Origin: FEB-12 sp964503315 | Lineage (GTDB): Bacteria; Zixibacteria; MSB-5A5; GN15; FEB-12 | Reading direction: 5' to 3' | DNA length: 64,000 bases | Assembly (NCBI GenBank): GCA_964503315.1 | Contig: CAZCZL010000002.1 | Coordinates: 124,001 to 188,000, forward strand | Part shown: positions 33,656 through 41,597 of the stretch, piece by piece | Position numbering within the stretch: the first letter of the stretch is position 1 | Layout: every line of letters begins with the position of its first letter | Translations under genes and position numbers: made by a program | Notes under the pieces: generated by a model | Seen by the model: only the letters and a program-made list of their open reading frames with translations | What the model was told of the DNA's origin: nothing | Database searches by the model: none

Positions 33656-34675
33656 CTAACTGAACTGTCTCAGGAATCGTAGGTTGCTGTTGAAAAAGAG
33701 ACGGATATCGTTGATACCGTATTTGAGCATCGCGGGACGCTCAACGCCGGTGCCAAAGGCAAAACCGGTATATTTCTCAGAATCTATTCCGGCAATCTCA
33801 AGGACGTTGGGATGAATCATCCCACAACCGAGGATCTCGAGCCACCCGGTCTGCTTGCACAGCTGGCAGCCTTTACCGCGACAGAGATAGCAGGCGACAT
33901 CAACCTCGGCCGACGGTTCCGTGAATGGAAAGTACGACGGCCGGAAGCGGAGCTTGAGCCCTTCGCCGAAATAGGCATTGGCAAACGCGTTGATACATCC
34001 CTTCAGATCCGCAATCGAAATGCCTTCATCAACGAGAAAGCCATCAACCTGATGGAAGGAGATATGCGCGCGGGTTGAAATATCTTCATGACGGAACGTC
34101 CGGCCCGGCATGATCAGCTTAATTGGGAGGTCGTTCTTGCGCTTCTCAAGTTCGCGTGCTTGTACGGGCGTCGTGTGCGTGCGCAGCAGCCGTCCACCCT
34201 CCACGAAAAAGGTATCGTGTTCATCGCGGGCGGGGTGATCCGGCGCGAAGTTAAGCGCTTCAAAGTTGTAATGATCGGTCTCGACGTGCGGCCCGCGCGC
34301 TATCTGGAAGCCCATGCGCTCGAAGATGCCGCAGATATCGTTCATGGTTTGATTGATGATGTGAACTGTCCCCTGATACTGACCGGTGCCGGGCAGGGTG
34401 GGGTCGAATCCAGAAGATCGTCGGGACGCAGAAAGTCGCGCGGTCGCTTCTTCGATGGATTGCTCGATACGCTGGCGCGCCTGATTGGCCGCAGCGCCGA
34501 CTGATTTCTTTTCGTCGACTGAGAGCGCGCCGAGAGACTTGAGAACCGCGGTCAGACTCCCCTTGCGTCCGAGGAATTGAACCTGCAGGTCCCGTAACAG
34601 ATCGAGCGAATCGGCATTTCCGATTCGCTCGATCGCGTCACGTTCGATTTGAGAGACCTCGTCAAGAATAGACAT
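33656..34675 (-). CDS. pheS: Phenylalanyl-tRNA synthetase alpha subunit
   Basis: A 339-residue catalytic subunit. An N-terminal coiled coil is followed by class II motifs: motif 1 region FERMGFQIARGPHVETD, motif 2 GRTFRHEDISTRAHISFHQV and motif 3 FGTGVERPAMLKYGI. Full length. It lies between rplT and pheT in the classic thrS-infC-rpmI-rplT-pheST order. Confidence 0.97.
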   Translation of the reverse strand: MSILDEVSQIERDAIERIGNADSLDLLRDLQVQFLGRKGSLTAVLKSLGALSVDEKKSVGAAANQARQRIEQSIEEATARLSASRRSSGFDPTLPGTGQYQGTVHIINQTMNDICGIFERMGFQIARGPHVETDHYNFEALNFAPDHPARDEHDTFFVEGGRLLRTHTTPVQARELEKRKNDLPIKLIMPGRTFRHEDISTRAHISFHQVDGFLVDEGISIADLKGCINAFANAYFGEGLKLRFRPSYFPFTEPSAEVDVACYLCRGKGCQLCKQTGWLEILGCGMIHPNVLEIAGIDSEKYTGFAFGTGVERPAMLKYGINDIRLFFNSNLRFLRQFS

Positions 34676-34693
34676 AGCGAGGACCCTGTTCGG

Positions 34694-35044
34694 TTACTTG
34701 CCGGTGGCGATATTGACGAGATTGGCAAAGGTCGCCATATCGCGGGCGGCGATATCGGCCAGTGCTTTCCGGTCGAGAGTAACTCCAGCCTTTTTCAGGC
34801 CATCGATGAATTTCGAGTAATTAGTGCCGCAGAGCTGGGCAGCCGCACCGATGCGAGTGATCCAGAGGGCGCGGAATTCACGCTTCCGCGCACGGCGGTC
34901 GCGATAGGCGTAGCGCATGCCGCGATGCACCGTTTCGATCGCGGTACGATACAAGCGCGAGCGTCCGCTGAAATTTCCTTTGGCCTTCTGCAGGACCTTT
35001 TTGTGTCGCCGATGGGCGGCGACGTTATTTTTTGCGCGAGGCAT
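34694..35044 (-). CDS. rplT: 50S ribosomal protein L20
   Basis: A 116-residue basic protein needed for early 50S assembly. The start MPRAKNNVAAHRRHKKVL and the sequence GRSRLYRTAIETVHRGMRYA are diagnostic. In many bacteria L20 represses its own operon by binding the leader. It follows rpmI. Confidence 0.97.
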   Translation of the reverse strand: MPRAKNNVAAHRRHKKVLQKAKGNFSGRSRLYRTAIETVHRGMRYAYRDRRARKREFRALWITRIGAAAQLCGTNYSKFIDGLKKAGVTLDRKALADIAARDMATFANLVNIATGK

Positions 35045-35072
35045 CTCTATTCTCCTTTTTCACTAGTCCTGC

Positions 35073-35270
35073 TTAGTCGTTCGGCAACATCCGCTCGACG
35101 CGCTGCATATCGGTCTTGTGGACCATACCATGCTTGCGCAACTGGCGGACACGTTTCGGGCTCATCTTGGTCTGAATGTGCGACCGATACGCCTTTTTGT
35201 GTTTGATCTTGCCGGAGGCGGTCTTTTTGAATCGCTTCGCGGCGCCCTTGTTGGTTTTGATCTTCGGCAT
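35073..35270 (-). CDS. rpmI: 50S ribosomal protein L35
   Basis: A 65-residue basic protein. MPKIKTNKGAAKRFKKTASG and the late MVHKTDMQRVERMLP are typical of L35. It lies between infC and rplT. Confidence 0.97.
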   Translation of the reverse strand: MPKIKTNKGAAKRFKKTASGKIKHKKAYRSHIQTKMSPKRVRQLRKHGMVHKTDMQRVERMLPND

Positions 35271-35318
35271 CGTCTTCCTCTATCTCTATTTCTCTAACTT
35301 CACACTGACCGGGCGAAC

Positions 35319-35969
35319 CTATTCTTCGTCGTCACCATCGTCGGCCTCATCAACGTCGTTCGTGGCGACCGTCGACGTTCTGGGCTTGGTCCCCTGCCTT
35401 TGCTCACCCTTCTCTTTGGGCTGCGACGCGCGTTGGGCCTGCATTTTCTTCAACACTTCCGGCTTGGGACTCATCACCATGCTCAACGTGTTCCCTTCCA
35501 TTTTCGGAGGAACATCGAGCAGTGAAACATCAGCCAGTTCCTGAATGATCTTCTGGATGATGACATGGCCGAATTCCTGGTGAGCCATCTCGCGCCCACG
35601 GAACTGGACAAACACCTTCACCTTATTTCCGGTTTCCAGAAACTCACGGACATGTTTGGTCTTGAAGTCGTAATCATGATCATCGATCTTCGGCCGATAG
35701 CGCATCTCTTTCAATTGGAAAGAGTGCTGCTTTTTCTTGGCGACCTTTTCCTTCTTGGAAAGTTCGTACTTGTACTTTCCAAAATCCATGATACGGCAGA
35801 CCGGCGGCCGACTCATCGGCGCAACCTCAACCAGATCAAGACCGAGTTCGCGGGCGCGATCAAGTGCCTCGCGGGTTGGGATGATCCCAACTTGTTCCCC
35901 ATTGGCGCCGATCAGGCGGATGGGAGAAACACGGATACGGTCATTGACCCGTACGTCCTTACTGGCGAT
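35319..35969 (-). CDS. infC: Translation initiation factor IF-3 with AUC start
   Basis: A 216-residue IF-3. The N-domain (DVRVNDRIRVSPIRLIGANG) and C-domain (VKVFVQFRGREMAHQEFG) are both complete, but the N-domain is open upstream of the first ATG with no ATG, GTG or TTG between an in-frame TGA and the conserved ASKDVRVND. An AGGAGG site at 35980-35975 lies five bases before ATC at 35969, where initiation is placed. Rare AUU/AUC/AUA starts are known in infC and allow IF-3 to repress its own translation. The C-terminus has an extra acidic tail (about 30 residues). It starts 14 bases after the thrS stop. Confidence 0.93.
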   Translation of the reverse strand: MASKDVRVNDRIRVSPIRLIGANGEQVGIIPTREALDRARELGLDLVEVAPMSRPPVCRIMDFGKYKYELSKKEKVAKKKQHSFQLKEMRYRPKIDDHDYDFKTKHVREFLETGNKVKVFVQFRGREMAHQEFGHVIIQKIIQELADVSLLDVPPKMEGNTLSMVMSPKPEVLKKMQAQRASQPKEKGEQRQGTKPRTSTVATNDVDEADDGDDEE

Positions 35970-35983
35970 AGAATCCTCCTCGG

Positions 35984-37921
35984 TTACAGTTCACCGGATC
36001 GCTCCAGTCCTTTGGTCGCAACTTCATGCGTCAACATGGCGATCGCGGCATCGACCGGTTGCGAACCCTGGTCGCCGGAGCCATGTTTGCGTATCGCCAC
36101 CTGGCCGGCCTCAGCTTCACGGCCGCCGATGACGAACATGTACGGTATCTTATACATTTCGGCATCGCGGATCTTGGCTCCGATTTTTTCGGAGCGGTCA
36201 TCCAGCGAAGCCCTTATCCCGGCATTTTTCAATCGTTCCACCACCGTTCTCCCATAGTCATTATGGGCATCCGTGATGGGCAATACTTTCACCTGCATCG
36301 GCGCCAACCAGAGCGGGAAATTGCCGGCGTGATGTTCTATCAACACACCGAAAAACCGCTCGATCGACCCAAGCAGAGCCCTGTGGATCATGAACGGACG
36401 CTTATGTTGACCATCCGGGCCAACATAGGTCAGGTCAAACCGCTCCGGCAGATTGAAGTCGAACTGGATAGTCGAACACTGCCAGCTTCGGCCGAGCGCG
36501 TCTTTGATCTTAATATCGATCTTGGGACCGTAAAACGCTCCCCCGCCCTCGTCGACCTGATACTTTAAGCCCGCGCTATCTAGAGTTTTGCGCAACCCTT
36601 CCTGGGCCCGCACCCAATCCGCGGGGTCACCGACCGCCTTTTCCGGGCGGGTCGAAAGATACACTTCGAAGTCGCTAAAGCCAAACGATTTCAGGATATG
36701 CAGGCAGAAATTGATGAGCCAATCCAGCTCCGCTTCCATACCCTCATGCGATACGAAATGATGGGCATCATCCTGTGTAAAGCCGCGCACGCGCATCAGC
36801 CCGTGCAACGTCCCGGCGCGCTCAAACCTATACACCGTACCGAGTTCCGCCCAGCGAAGCGGCAGGTCGCGATACGACCAGAGCCGGTTCTTGTACATCT
36901 GAATATGGAACGGGCAGTTCATCGGCTTCAATTGGAAGAGCCGTTCTTCGGCTTCCAGTGGGCTGAACATCGACTCGGAATAGAACCCGGTATGGCCGGA
37001 ACGATTCCAAAGATCCAAATTCGCTATGTGCGGCGAAAAGACCAACTCGTAGCCGTTATTCAAGTGCTCGGACCGCCAGAAGTTTTCGATCTCGTTTCGA
37101 ACACGAGCACCCTTGGGGAGCCAGAGGATTAATCCCGGGCCAACTTCATCGGTGGTCGCATACAACTCGAGTTGTTTACCAAGCACGCGATGGTCGCGCT
37201 TTTTGGCTTCTTCCAAGCGTTGCAGATATTCATCCAGGAGCTGCTTCTTGGGGAAGGAGATGCCGTAGATACGCTGAAGCATCTTGTTCTTTTCATCTCC
37301 ACGCCAATACGCTCCCGAAGTTGCGGTCAACTTGAAGGCTTTGACGATACCGGTCCGTGGAATATGCGGCCCACGGCAGAGGTCTTCAAATGAAGACTGG
37401 TAATAGAACGTTACCGTGTCATCGGCAATCCCCTCAAGCAATTCAACTTTGTAGACAGCTTCGCGATTCTTGTAGTAATCGATCGCCTCCCTGCGATTCT
37501 TCACTTCACAACGGAAGGTCGAATCCTCGGCGACGATCTTGGCCATCTGCTCTTCTATCTTGGCCAGATCATCGGTAGAGAAGGGTTTCTCGACCTCAAA
37601 GTCGTAGTACCAGCCGTCGTCAATAGGCGGGCCGATAGCGAGCTTGGCGTTCGGGAAGAGCGTAAGCACCGCCTGCGCCATGATGTGTGAAGAGGAATGC
37701 CAAAAGACCTGCTTCCCTTCGGCCTGCTCAAACGTCAGTATCTCGATTTTTGCATCGGACGGAATCGGGTAGGAAAGATCGCGCACCACTCCATTGACCT
37801 TGACGGCAATAGCCTCTTTGGCCAGACGCGGCGATATCGCTTCGGCGATCTTGAGCCCGGTAGTGCCGGCCTCATACCCCTTCACGGAGCCATCGGGAAA
37901 TGTGATCTGAACGGCGGACAT
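35984..37921 (-). CDS. thrS: Threonyl-tRNA synthetase
   Basis: A 645-residue class II synthetase with TGS domain (VQITFPDGSVKGYEAG), the zinc-dependent editing domain with HSSSHIMAQAV, the catalytic core (MNCPFHIQMYKNRLWSYRDL, motif 3 HRALLGSIERFFG) and a C-terminal anticodon domain. Full length. It leads the translation operon and follows tRNA-Val and a leader hairpin. Confidence 0.97.
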   Translation of the reverse strand: MSAVQITFPDGSVKGYEAGTTGLKIAEAISPRLAKEAIAVKVNGVVRDLSYPIPSDAKIEILTFEQAEGKQVFWHSSSHIMAQAVLTLFPNAKLAIGPPIDDGWYYDFEVEKPFSTDDLAKIEEQMAKIVAEDSTFRCEVKNRREAIDYYKNREAVYKVELLEGIADDTVTFYYQSSFEDLCRGPHIPRTGIVKAFKLTATSGAYWRGDEKNKMLQRIYGISFPKKQLLDEYLQRLEEAKKRDHRVLGKQLELYATTDEVGPGLILWLPKGARVRNEIENFWRSEHLNNGYELVFSPHIANLDLWNRSGHTGFYSESMFSPLEAEERLFQLKPMNCPFHIQMYKNRLWSYRDLPLRWAELGTVYRFERAGTLHGLMRVRGFTQDDAHHFVSHEGMEAELDWLINFCLHILKSFGFSDFEVYLSTRPEKAVGDPADWVRAQEGLRKTLDSAGLKYQVDEGGGAFYGPKIDIKIKDALGRSWQCSTIQFDFNLPERFDLTYVGPDGQHKRPFMIHRALLGSIERFFGVLIEHHAGNFPLWLAPMQVKVLPITDAHNDYGRTVVERLKNAGIRASLDDRSEKIGAKIRDAEMYKIPYMFVIGGREAEAGQVAIRKHGSGDQGSQPVDAAIAMLTHEVATKGLERSGEL

Positions 37922-37940
37922 TTTCCTCTAATAGATAAAC

Positions 37941-37981
37941 GCGGGGTACCAGGGAGAGTCGGCTCTCAGCGGCATCCCCGC
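37941..37981 (-). promoter_or_regulatory. Hairpin in thrS leader
   Basis: GCGGGG pairs with CCCCGC at the ends, and an inner GAGAG/CTCTC pairs around CGA. It lies between the tRNA-Val 3' end and the thrS start, with no T run after it, so a processing or regulatory role is more likely than termination. Confidence 0.4.
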
Positions 37982-37990
37982 AGAATCAAA

Positions 37991-38067
37991 TGGTGGGCGA
38001 TACTGGAATTGAACCAGTGACCCCTTGCATGTCAAGCAAGTACTCTAACCATCTGAGCTAATCGCCC
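37991..38067 (-). tRNA. tRNA-Val (GAC)
   Basis: A 77-nt cloverleaf read on the minus strand. The acceptor stem GGGCGAT pairs with ATCGCCC, CCA is encoded, and the T-arm GGTTCAATTCC is typical. The anticodon stem CTTGC/GCAAG encloses the loop TTGACAT, giving anticodon GAC. Confidence 0.95.
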
Positions 38068-38113
38068 ATCGTCTATTAACTTATCCGGAATTCACGAATT
38101 CAGGACAGACCGT

Positions 38114-38142
38114 AAAATATAGCCCTCCCTCAGGTCTGTCAA
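38114..38142 (-). promoter_or_regulatory. Strong sigma70 promoter of tRNA-Val (and perhaps thrS operon)
   Basis: TTGACA and TATTTT are spaced by exactly 17 bases on the minus strand, about 47 bases before the tRNA 5' end. Confidence 0.75.
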
Positions 38143-38172
38143 TAGATTTTTTGGCCCTAAGTGACCAAGAAA

Positions 38173-38230
38173 CTGTTAGCAAATAACAGGTTACCATCTC
38201 CGAGAGACTGTTTTCGGCGACAGTCTTCGG
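38173..38230 (-). terminator. Two hairpins after the DegT gene
   Basis: Directly after the aminotransferase stop, a bulged 11-bp stem (CCGAGAGACTGT with ACAGTCTTCGG) is followed by a second stem (CTGTTA/TAACAG, 38173-38189), which leads into TTTCTTGG on the minus strand. Together they likely stop the sugar operon before the tRNA promoter. Confidence 0.55.
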
Positions 38231-39484
38231 TTATTGGAGCATTGACCGGATTGTCTCGACAACTCTGATCTGTTCGGTTTCAGTCATGTCGGCATAGAGT
38301 GGCAAAGTAAGAGTCAGCCGATCGGCCACAAAGGAGTTCGGATAATCAGTGGCGCGAAGCGCGTATTTGCGTCGATAGTACCCAAGGGTATGCACTGCGT
38401 GGGTTCCCTGGCGGACAGAGATACCGTCGTTCTCCAGGTTCGCCATCAGTCTATTTCTCATCCGATTCCACTCATCAATCTGATTCCAGTTGCCATGGCG
38501 AATGGCGCGCCTGAGCTCTTCTGATCCTGATGGCGCAAAGATGCAAACATATGACTGATAGGCATGCCGATAGCTGGAGGGGACTGACTGAGGTTTCAAG
38601 TAGTCGGTTTCAGCGAGCAGTTCACTATACCGCTTGGCGGCGCTGACTCGTCCCGCGAGAATAGAACCGAGCTTCCCCATTTGAGCGACCCCCACGGCTC
38701 CCTGGAGGTCGGTCATGCGATAGTTAAATCCGAGCAGGTCGTAATTCGGAAGGAGTGAGCCGCCGTTGGAGAGGTGACGCTCCAGATCGGTTTTGGAGGC
38801 TCCATGGTCTCTCAGCATTCTGGCGGTTGCGGCGAACTCGGCATCATTGGTGACGATCATCCCCCCCTCGCCGGTCGTAATTGCTTTACGAGGATGGAGT
38901 GAGAAACAGCCAGCGAGCGCTTCGGTGCCGGCATGACATCCCTGGCGCTGCGCACCGAGGGCGCAGGCGGCGTCTTCGATGATAATCAAGTCGAACTCTT
39001 CGGCCAGCCGATTGATCTCATCCATGTTGGCGCAAAGTCCGAAGAGTGATACGGGGATGATACAGCGTGGCCAGCTTATCCCTCGTCGGGAGTTTTCTTC
39101 AAGATAGTGCCGGAGATGGTTTGTATCAATGGTCAGCGTGTCTAGATCTATGTCAACAAAGATGGGACGGGCGCCGGTATACTCGACAGCATTGGCAGTG
39201 GCGACAAAGGTAAACGATGGGAGCAGGACTTCGTCTCCCCTGCCGATCCCGGCAGCGAGCAGGGCAAGGTGCAGCGCGGTGGTGCAGGATGTGGTTGCGA
39301 TAGCGTGCTCAACCTGAACGAACTCGGCGAACAGTTTTTCGAATCGTGCTACTCGCGGCCCCTGCACCAGCCATCCGGACTCGAGTACCTCGGCGACAGC
39401 CTGAAGTTCGGCGGAGTCGATCACTGGCTTGGTGATCGGAAGTTTGGCTTTTTCGGCAACATTTGAATGCGCTTTCACTAACAT
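38231..39484 (-). CDS. DegT/DnrJ/EryC1/StrS sugar aminotransferase
   Basis: A 417-residue PLP enzyme that aminates keto-sugar nucleotides. Fold and motifs are present: the N-terminal ITKPVIDSAELQAVAEVLES with GWLVQGPRV, the substrate-side TTSCTTALHLALLAAGI, the aspartate region IIEDAACALGA and the PLP lysine in FSLHPRKAITTGEGG. It is the last gene of the sugar run after asnB, with 15 bases between. With an epimerase, an acyltransferase and an amidotransferase nearby, it would provide an amino group on the sugar for N-acylation. A flagellin-glycan role is inferred from context and promoters. Confidence 0.92.
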   Translation of the reverse strand: MLVKAHSNVAEKAKLPITKPVIDSAELQAVAEVLESGWLVQGPRVARFEKLFAEFVQVEHAIATTSCTTALHLALLAAGIGRGDEVLLPSFTFVATANAVEYTGARPIFVDIDLDTLTIDTNHLRHYLEENSRRGISWPRCIIPVSLFGLCANMDEINRLAEEFDLIIIEDAACALGAQRQGCHAGTEALAGCFSLHPRKAITTGEGGMIVTNDAEFAATARMLRDHGASKTDLERHLSNGGSLLPNYDLLGFNYRMTDLQGAVGVAQMGKLGSILAGRVSAAKRYSELLAETDYLKPQSVPSSYRHAYQSYVCIFAPSGSEELRRAIRHGNWNQIDEWNRMRNRLMANLENDGISVRQGTHAVHTLGYYRRKYALRATDYPNSFVADRLTLTLPLYADMTETEQIRVVETIRSMLQ

Positions 39485-39499
39485 TGGCGACTCCGATTT

Positions 39500-41524
39500 T
39501 CAACGATACCTGAGCACAGGTTCCAATTTTTGCGATGTGACTATCGGTTTCTGGCGATGAGAAGGGCTCGGCTCGGCTGAAGGAGAGTTTTCGCCGTCGA
39601 TAAAAAGCCGATTCCAGAATTCGAAACTGAGCAGCGACCAGATGAGCAAACGATGGTTGACCCGCCCGCTGACGTGGTCATCGATGACCTTCTCAAGATA
39701 TTCTTTTCGGAAGTATCCGCGATCCAGTGCCTGGGGCGAGAGTATTACCGATTTGACATAAGTGACCAGTTGCTTCATGTACCAGGATTGGTCGGGCGCG
39801 CTGAAACCTTGTTTGCGATTCTCGATGATATCGTTCGGAAGTATGCCAGACATGGCGCGGCGCAGGATGTACTTGCCACTCAGGTTCGCGTCGTTCTTGA
39901 CCGCCTCACTCCACTCGGTGTTGAGCAGATATTTCGACGGAAGCCGCATCGCGAAATCAACCAGCTCGTTGTCGAGGAATGGCACACGGGATTCCAGCGA
40001 GTGCGCCATGCTCAGCTTGTCCTCGATCACAAGGATGCCGTGCAGGAAGGTCTTGGCGTCGACATACAGCGCTCGCTTCAAAAGAGAATCATGCGCCTTG
40101 CCCGCGAGCACTTGGTCGAATGACTGTCGGGGCGAGTAGTCGCCGATCTGGCGGAGCAGATCGCTGTCGAAGAAGTGTGGCTTTTGACGATCCTGAACCA
40201 GCCGGGACCAATACGTATAGGCAGCGGCATCGAAGGCGGCTGGTGAGTCAACCTGTGTCAGCAGGTTATAGCGCCAGGGATAACCGGCGAATAGTTCATC
40301 TCCACCCGGTCCGGCCAGCACGACCTTGACGAACTTGCCGGCCAATTGGGACAGGTAGTAATGCGGATAGGACATACCCACTCGAAGATCTTCAGCATGC
40401 CAGATGACCCGGGGGAGCGCCCACTCGAGATCACCAGCATGAATCACCATCTGGTAGTGTTCGGTCCCCAACTCACGCGAAACTAGTTCGGCTTTGGCGC
40501 GTTCGTCAAAGAAGTTCTCAATACTGGTAGCGGTGGCGACATCAAAACCGCCGGTGAAGGTCATCAATCGTGGAATCTCGCGCGCGGCTAAAGCTGTCAG
40601 CGTGCCGGAATCGAGACCACCTGACAAATAACTGCCGATTGGAACATCAGCGACAAGCTGACGCTTGACTGTTCGTTCCAGAATGGAGCGGAGTTCGTCG
40701 ACGTAGTGCGCCTCTCCCTTGTCTGTGCCCTCTTCGAATTCAAAGTCCCAGTATTGATGGCGAGTGACATTTTCATTCTTGAAGATCAGGATCGTGCCCG
40801 GCGACAGGAGCTGTATTCTGTCAAACAGGGTTGTCTCACCATACGTGTTCTGGAAAGTGAAGTAATCGCTGAGCGCCTGAGGATTCATCTTGGCACGGAT
40901 GCCGTCCACTTGAAGCAACGCCTTCACTTCGGACGCGAATACCAGCATGTTATCCTGGATCGTGTAATAGAGCGGCTTCGCGCCATAGCGATCGCGGGCC
41001 AGCATTAGCTTATTGGATCGCCCATCCCAGAGCGCAAAGGCGAAGATCCCATTGAGCATCGAGACCGCGCGGTCGCCGTACTGCTCGTAGAGGTGGATGA
41101 TGACTTCGGTGTCTGACTGAGAGAAGAAGCGGTGCCCCAGCGCTTCAAGTTCACCGCGAAGCTCGCGGAAATTGTAGATCTCGCCGTTGAAGGTGACCCA
41201 GATGCCGTTTGCGCGGTTGGACATCGGCTGGTGGCCGGCAGAGGTCAGATCAATGATGGAGAGTCGGCGGTGACCCAGCGCCAGATTGAACTGGTGATCG
41301 CCGTGAAGGATCTGCGCCCACTCTTGCTGATTTCGTGAGGAGCGACGTTCGGCCGATTTCTCTACCCAATACCCTTCGGACTTGAAAGGCTCATTGCGCA
41401 CCTGGAAGAAGACGGCACCCTCGTCGTCGGGGCCGCGATGTTCCATCGCGTCGCACATTGCTTTAAGACAATGCGCGGGAATTGGCTGCTGTGTGAGATG
41501 GTAGATTCCGGCTATGCCGCACAT
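39500..41524 (-). CDS. asnB: Glutamine-dependent asparagine synthetase-like amidotransferase
   Basis: A 674-residue AsnB-type protein. The nucleophile Cys2 is kept (MCGIAGIYHL), with the class II glutaminase domain over about 1-230. The ATP-pyrophosphatase domain has the PP-loop YLSGGLDSGTLTALAA. The protein is slightly longer than housekeeping AsnB and lies in a sugar-modification run, as do AsnB homologues thought to amidate uronic-acid sugars. Either true asparagine synthesis or sugar amidation is possible. A candidate sigma28 promoter overlaps its upstream hairpin. Confidence 0.9.
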   Translation of the reverse strand: MCGIAGIYHLTQQPIPAHCLKAMCDAMEHRGPDDEGAVFFQVRNEPFKSEGYWVEKSAERRSSRNQQEWAQILHGDHQFNLALGHRRLSIIDLTSAGHQPMSNRANGIWVTFNGEIYNFRELRGELEALGHRFFSQSDTEVIIHLYEQYGDRAVSMLNGIFAFALWDGRSNKLMLARDRYGAKPLYYTIQDNMLVFASEVKALLQVDGIRAKMNPQALSDYFTFQNTYGETTLFDRIQLLSPGTILIFKNENVTRHQYWDFEFEEGTDKGEAHYVDELRSILERTVKRQLVADVPIGSYLSGGLDSGTLTALAAREIPRLMTFTGGFDVATATSIENFFDERAKAELVSRELGTEHYQMVIHAGDLEWALPRVIWHAEDLRVGMSYPHYYLSQLAGKFVKVVLAGPGGDELFAGYPWRYNLLTQVDSPAAFDAAAYTYWSRLVQDRQKPHFFDSDLLRQIGDYSPRQSFDQVLAGKAHDSLLKRALYVDAKTFLHGILVIEDKLSMAHSLESRVPFLDNELVDFAMRLPSKYLLNTEWSEAVKNDANLSGKYILRRAMSGILPNDIIENRKQGFSAPDQSWYMKQLVTYVKSVILSPQALDRGYFRKEYLEKVIDDHVSGRVNHRLLIWSLLSFEFWNRLFIDGENSPSAEPSPSHRQKPIVTSQKLEPVLRYR

Positions 41525-41563
41525 ACTATATGCCTTTCGGGCAATCCCTGCCCTTCGGTTATA

Positions 41564-41590
41564 GTATCGGCAGACTGTTCAAAAAGTTAA
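41564..41590 (-). promoter_or_regulatory. Candidate sigma28 promoter of asnB
   Basis: TTAACTTT, an 11-base spacer and GCCGATAC on the minus strand match TAAAGTTT-N11-GCCGATAA at 6/8 and 7/8 positions. The -10 box ends 40 bases before the asnB ATG. The -35 box overlaps a hairpin after the upstream gene. Confidence 0.4.
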
Positions 41591-41597
41591 CAGTCTA
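41571..41597 (-). terminator. Hairpin at the 3' end of the acyltransferase fusion gene
   Basis: AGACTGTT and AACAGTCT pair around a T-rich loop, overlapping the stop codon region at 41595. It has no long T run behind it and may only attenuate transcription into asnB. Confidence 0.4.

Noticed and set aside
35319..35816. Short infC starting at ATG 35816
   Set aside because: It would delete the conserved IF-3 N-domain, which is open and well conserved upstream to ATC 35969.
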